From: Sulfurivirga caldicuralii
Lineage (GTDB): Bacteria > Pseudomonadota > Gammaproteobacteria > Thiomicrospirales > Thiomicrospiraceae
Length of the DNA stretch: 17,351 bases
Assembly: GCA_015661715.1 (NCBI GenBank)
Contig: DQVN01000004.1
Span: 1-17,351, forward strand
Reading direction: 5' to 3'
The position numbers were made by a program, and so were the translations under genes. The notes under the pieces were generated by a model, which worked only from the letters and a program-made list of their open reading frames with translations, made no database searches and had not been told where the DNA came from. Positions 16,375-17,351 of this stretch are shown here, piece after piece; positions within the stretch are counted from its first letter, which is position 1; every line of letters starts with the position of its first letter.

Positions 16375-17143
16375 CTGGCAACTGCCCCAACAAGGCTTAT
16401 TTGTCACCGGCACCGACACCGAGGTGGGCAAAACCTGGGTTTCCACCCATATTTTGCGCACTTTACGCCCATTGACCGCTCAAACGGCATCTAAATCCAC
16501 CCCTGAGAAGGTGGAAAATTTTGCCGGTAAAAATTTCAAGGAGGCTCCCCTCATCTGCGCCCGCAAGCCCGTGGCCAGCGGCGCAACCCAGGTTGGCGAG
16601 CACCTGCTGAGCGAAGACACACAACTACTGGCACATGCCAGCGGTGAACCCACACATCAGGTTACCCGCTTTCAGTTGGCCCCACCCATCTCCCCGGCCC
16701 GTGCCGCGCAAGAAACCGGACTGGACACCCGCTTACCTCAACTGCTTGAGGCATGTAAAGCACCGCCCAATAGCTGGACGCTGGTGGAAGGGGCCGGCGG
16801 CTTCCTCTCACCCCTGGGTGCGGATAACACCCTCAATGCCGACCTGGCCAAAGCCTTAAATCTCCCTGTGCTGCTGGTGGTGGGCTTGAAGCTGGGCTGC
16901 ATTAATCACACCCTGCTAACCCTGGAGGCCATCCGCCACCGCGGCCTCTACTGCATCGGCGTGGTTATCAATGATCTCACCGGCCAGGGAGATAAACAAA
17001 CAGTGTCAGAGCTGCGCACCCTGATCGACCCACCCCTCTACACCATGCCCCATGGCCAACCGAATAGCGACTGGCCCCAGTGGCTGGCGTCATTGCAACT
17101 AATGGGAGAGAAACGACAAACCCAGATGCGCGACAATATGTAA
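16367..17143 (+). CDS. bioD: Dethiobiotin synthetase, with an internal insertion
   Basis: ATP-dependent carboxylation and ring closure of 7,8-diaminopelargonate to dethiobiotin, the penultimate biotin step. It has 258 residues, longer than the about 225-residue E. coli protein. Walker A is GTDTEVGKT (15-23), followed by RKPVASG (66-72), VEGAGG and the LPVLLVVGLKLGCINHTLLT segment that is nearly identical in the family. Between helix 1 and RKPVASG lies about 20-25 extra residues (roughly 38-62, including KSTPEKVENFAGKNF) that I do not match to E. coli BioD. ATG 16367 overlaps purC by 8 bp; the in-frame TTG at 16355 is less likely. No other bio gene is in the window, so the biotin operon is elsewhere. 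The insertion should not remove the catalytic lysine or P-loop. Confidence 0.93.
   Translation: MTDWQLPQQGLFVTGTDTEVGKTWVSTHILRTLRPLTAQTASKSTPEKVENFAGKNFKEAPLICARKPVASGATQVGEHLLSEDTQLLAHASGEPTHQVTRFQLAPPISPARAAQETGLDTRLPQLLEACKAPPNSWTLVEGAGGFLSPLGADNTLNADLAKALNLPVLLVVGLKLGCINHTLLTLEAIRHRGLYCIGVVINDLTGQGDKQTVSELRTLIDPPLYTMPHGQPNSDWPQWLASLQLMGEKRQTQMRDNM
16497..16537 (+). repeat. Paired inverted repeats inside the bioD insertion
   Basis: CCACC (16497-16501) and GGTGG (16510-16514) form one short inverted repeat. GAAAATTTT (16514-16522) and AAAAATTTC (16529-16537) form a second, with one mismatch. Both fall in the part of bioD that encodes the extra residues, and the stretch is AT-richer than the rest of the gene. 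They could be the remains of a small palindromic element that inserted in frame, or chance repeats. Confidence 0.3.
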
Positions 17144-17204
17144 GCCCCTCCACTCCAGGTAAAATACATAAGCCCTGTAAATACCCTAAGGCGCCGCAAC
17201 CATC

Positions 17205-17351
17205 ATGACCCATGACCACCAGTACACAACCGGTATCATCCGCATCAAAAACCTGCTATTGCGCACCTATGTGGGCATCAACCCCGATGAAAAAAGCAAA
17301 AAGCAGGATGTACTGATCAATTTGGCCATCCGCTGCGACGAACGTCTGCTC
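17205..17351 (+). CDS. FolX/FolB-type pterin epimerase/aldolase, first 49 residues (3' end beyond window)
   Basis: The visible residues IIRIKNLLLRTYVGINPDEKSKKQDVLINLAI resemble the N-terminus of dihydroneopterin triphosphate 2'-epimerase (FolX) more than that of dihydroneopterin aldolase (FolB): compare IIRIKNLRLRTFIGI in E. coli FolX, quoted from memory. The family is tetrahydrobiopterin-synthase-like and cytoplasmic. The start at 17205 is supported by the frame and by TAAGG 13 nt upstream, which is rather far. It lies 61 bp after bioD. FolX and FolB cannot be separated with certainty from 49 residues, so I give no gene symbol. Confidence 0.72.
   Translation, partial: MTHDHQYTTGIIRIKNLLLRTYVGINPDEKSKKQDVLINLAIRCDERLL

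Noticed and set aside
1..17351. CRISPR array, integrase, transposase, phage or defence island
   Set aside because: No direct-repeat arrays, no IS-like ends or transposase motifs, and nearly all space is filled by housekeeping genes in conserved order.

Overview
The window looks like ordinary chromosomal core sequence from a gammaproteobacterium outside the Enterobacterales. It is moderately GC-rich and densely coding, with short gaps, 4-bp stop/start overlaps and no insertion sequence, integrase, tRNA, rRNA or CRISPR array that I can see. The gene order rpe-gph-trpE-trpG-trpD-trpC, continuing into an OsmC-family gene and speD, resembles the split trp arrangement known from Pseudomonas and related gammaproteobacteria, where trpFBA lie elsewhere. 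I cannot name the genus.

Layout. From 1 to 14916 every gene is on the minus strand, so transcription runs from high to low coordinates. In that direction the genes are: ribulose-phosphate 3-epimerase (rpe), phosphoglycolate phosphatase (gph), the tryptophan genes trpE, trpG, trpD and trpC, an OsmC-family protein, S-adenosylmethionine decarboxylase (speD), spermidine synthase (speE), a fold-III ornithine/lysine-type decarboxylase, an RND efflux pair (periplasmic adaptor then inner-membrane permease), and the N-terminal 477 residues of transketolase, cut by the window edge. A very short ORF lies between trpE and trpG, and a 62-codon ORF lies between trpD and trpC. From 14980 the plus strand carries a PsiE-family membrane protein, purC, bioD and the start of a FolX/FolB-type pterin gene, cut by the other edge.

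Function. TrpE and TrpG form anthranilate synthase, and TrpD and TrpC carry out two later steps towards tryptophan. The fold-III decarboxylase (putrescine), SpeD (decarboxylated SAM) and SpeE (spermidine) form a complete putrescine-to-spermidine route. Rpe and transketolase serve the pentose phosphate pathway, or the Calvin cycle if the organism is autotrophic. Gph removes 2-phosphoglycolate. PurC, BioD and FolX belong to purine, biotin and pterin metabolism.

Most notable observations. (1) A good sigma70-type promoter upstream of speD runs within about 10 nt into an intrinsic-terminator-like hairpin with a U-tract, which suggests attenuation or a short RNA. (2) The 62-codon ORF in the trp cluster has a ribosome binding site and a SARLEG segment that fits the Fic-inhibitor pattern, with no Fic gene nearby. 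(3) A 20-codon ORF overlaps the trpE stop codon. (4) A 10-bp inverted repeat encloses smaller hairpins between the decarboxylase and the RND operon. (5) There is an AT-rich operator-like inverted repeat at the RND promoter. (6) BioD carries an insertion of roughly 20-25 residues, encoded over inverted repeats. I see no clear multi-gene novel system.
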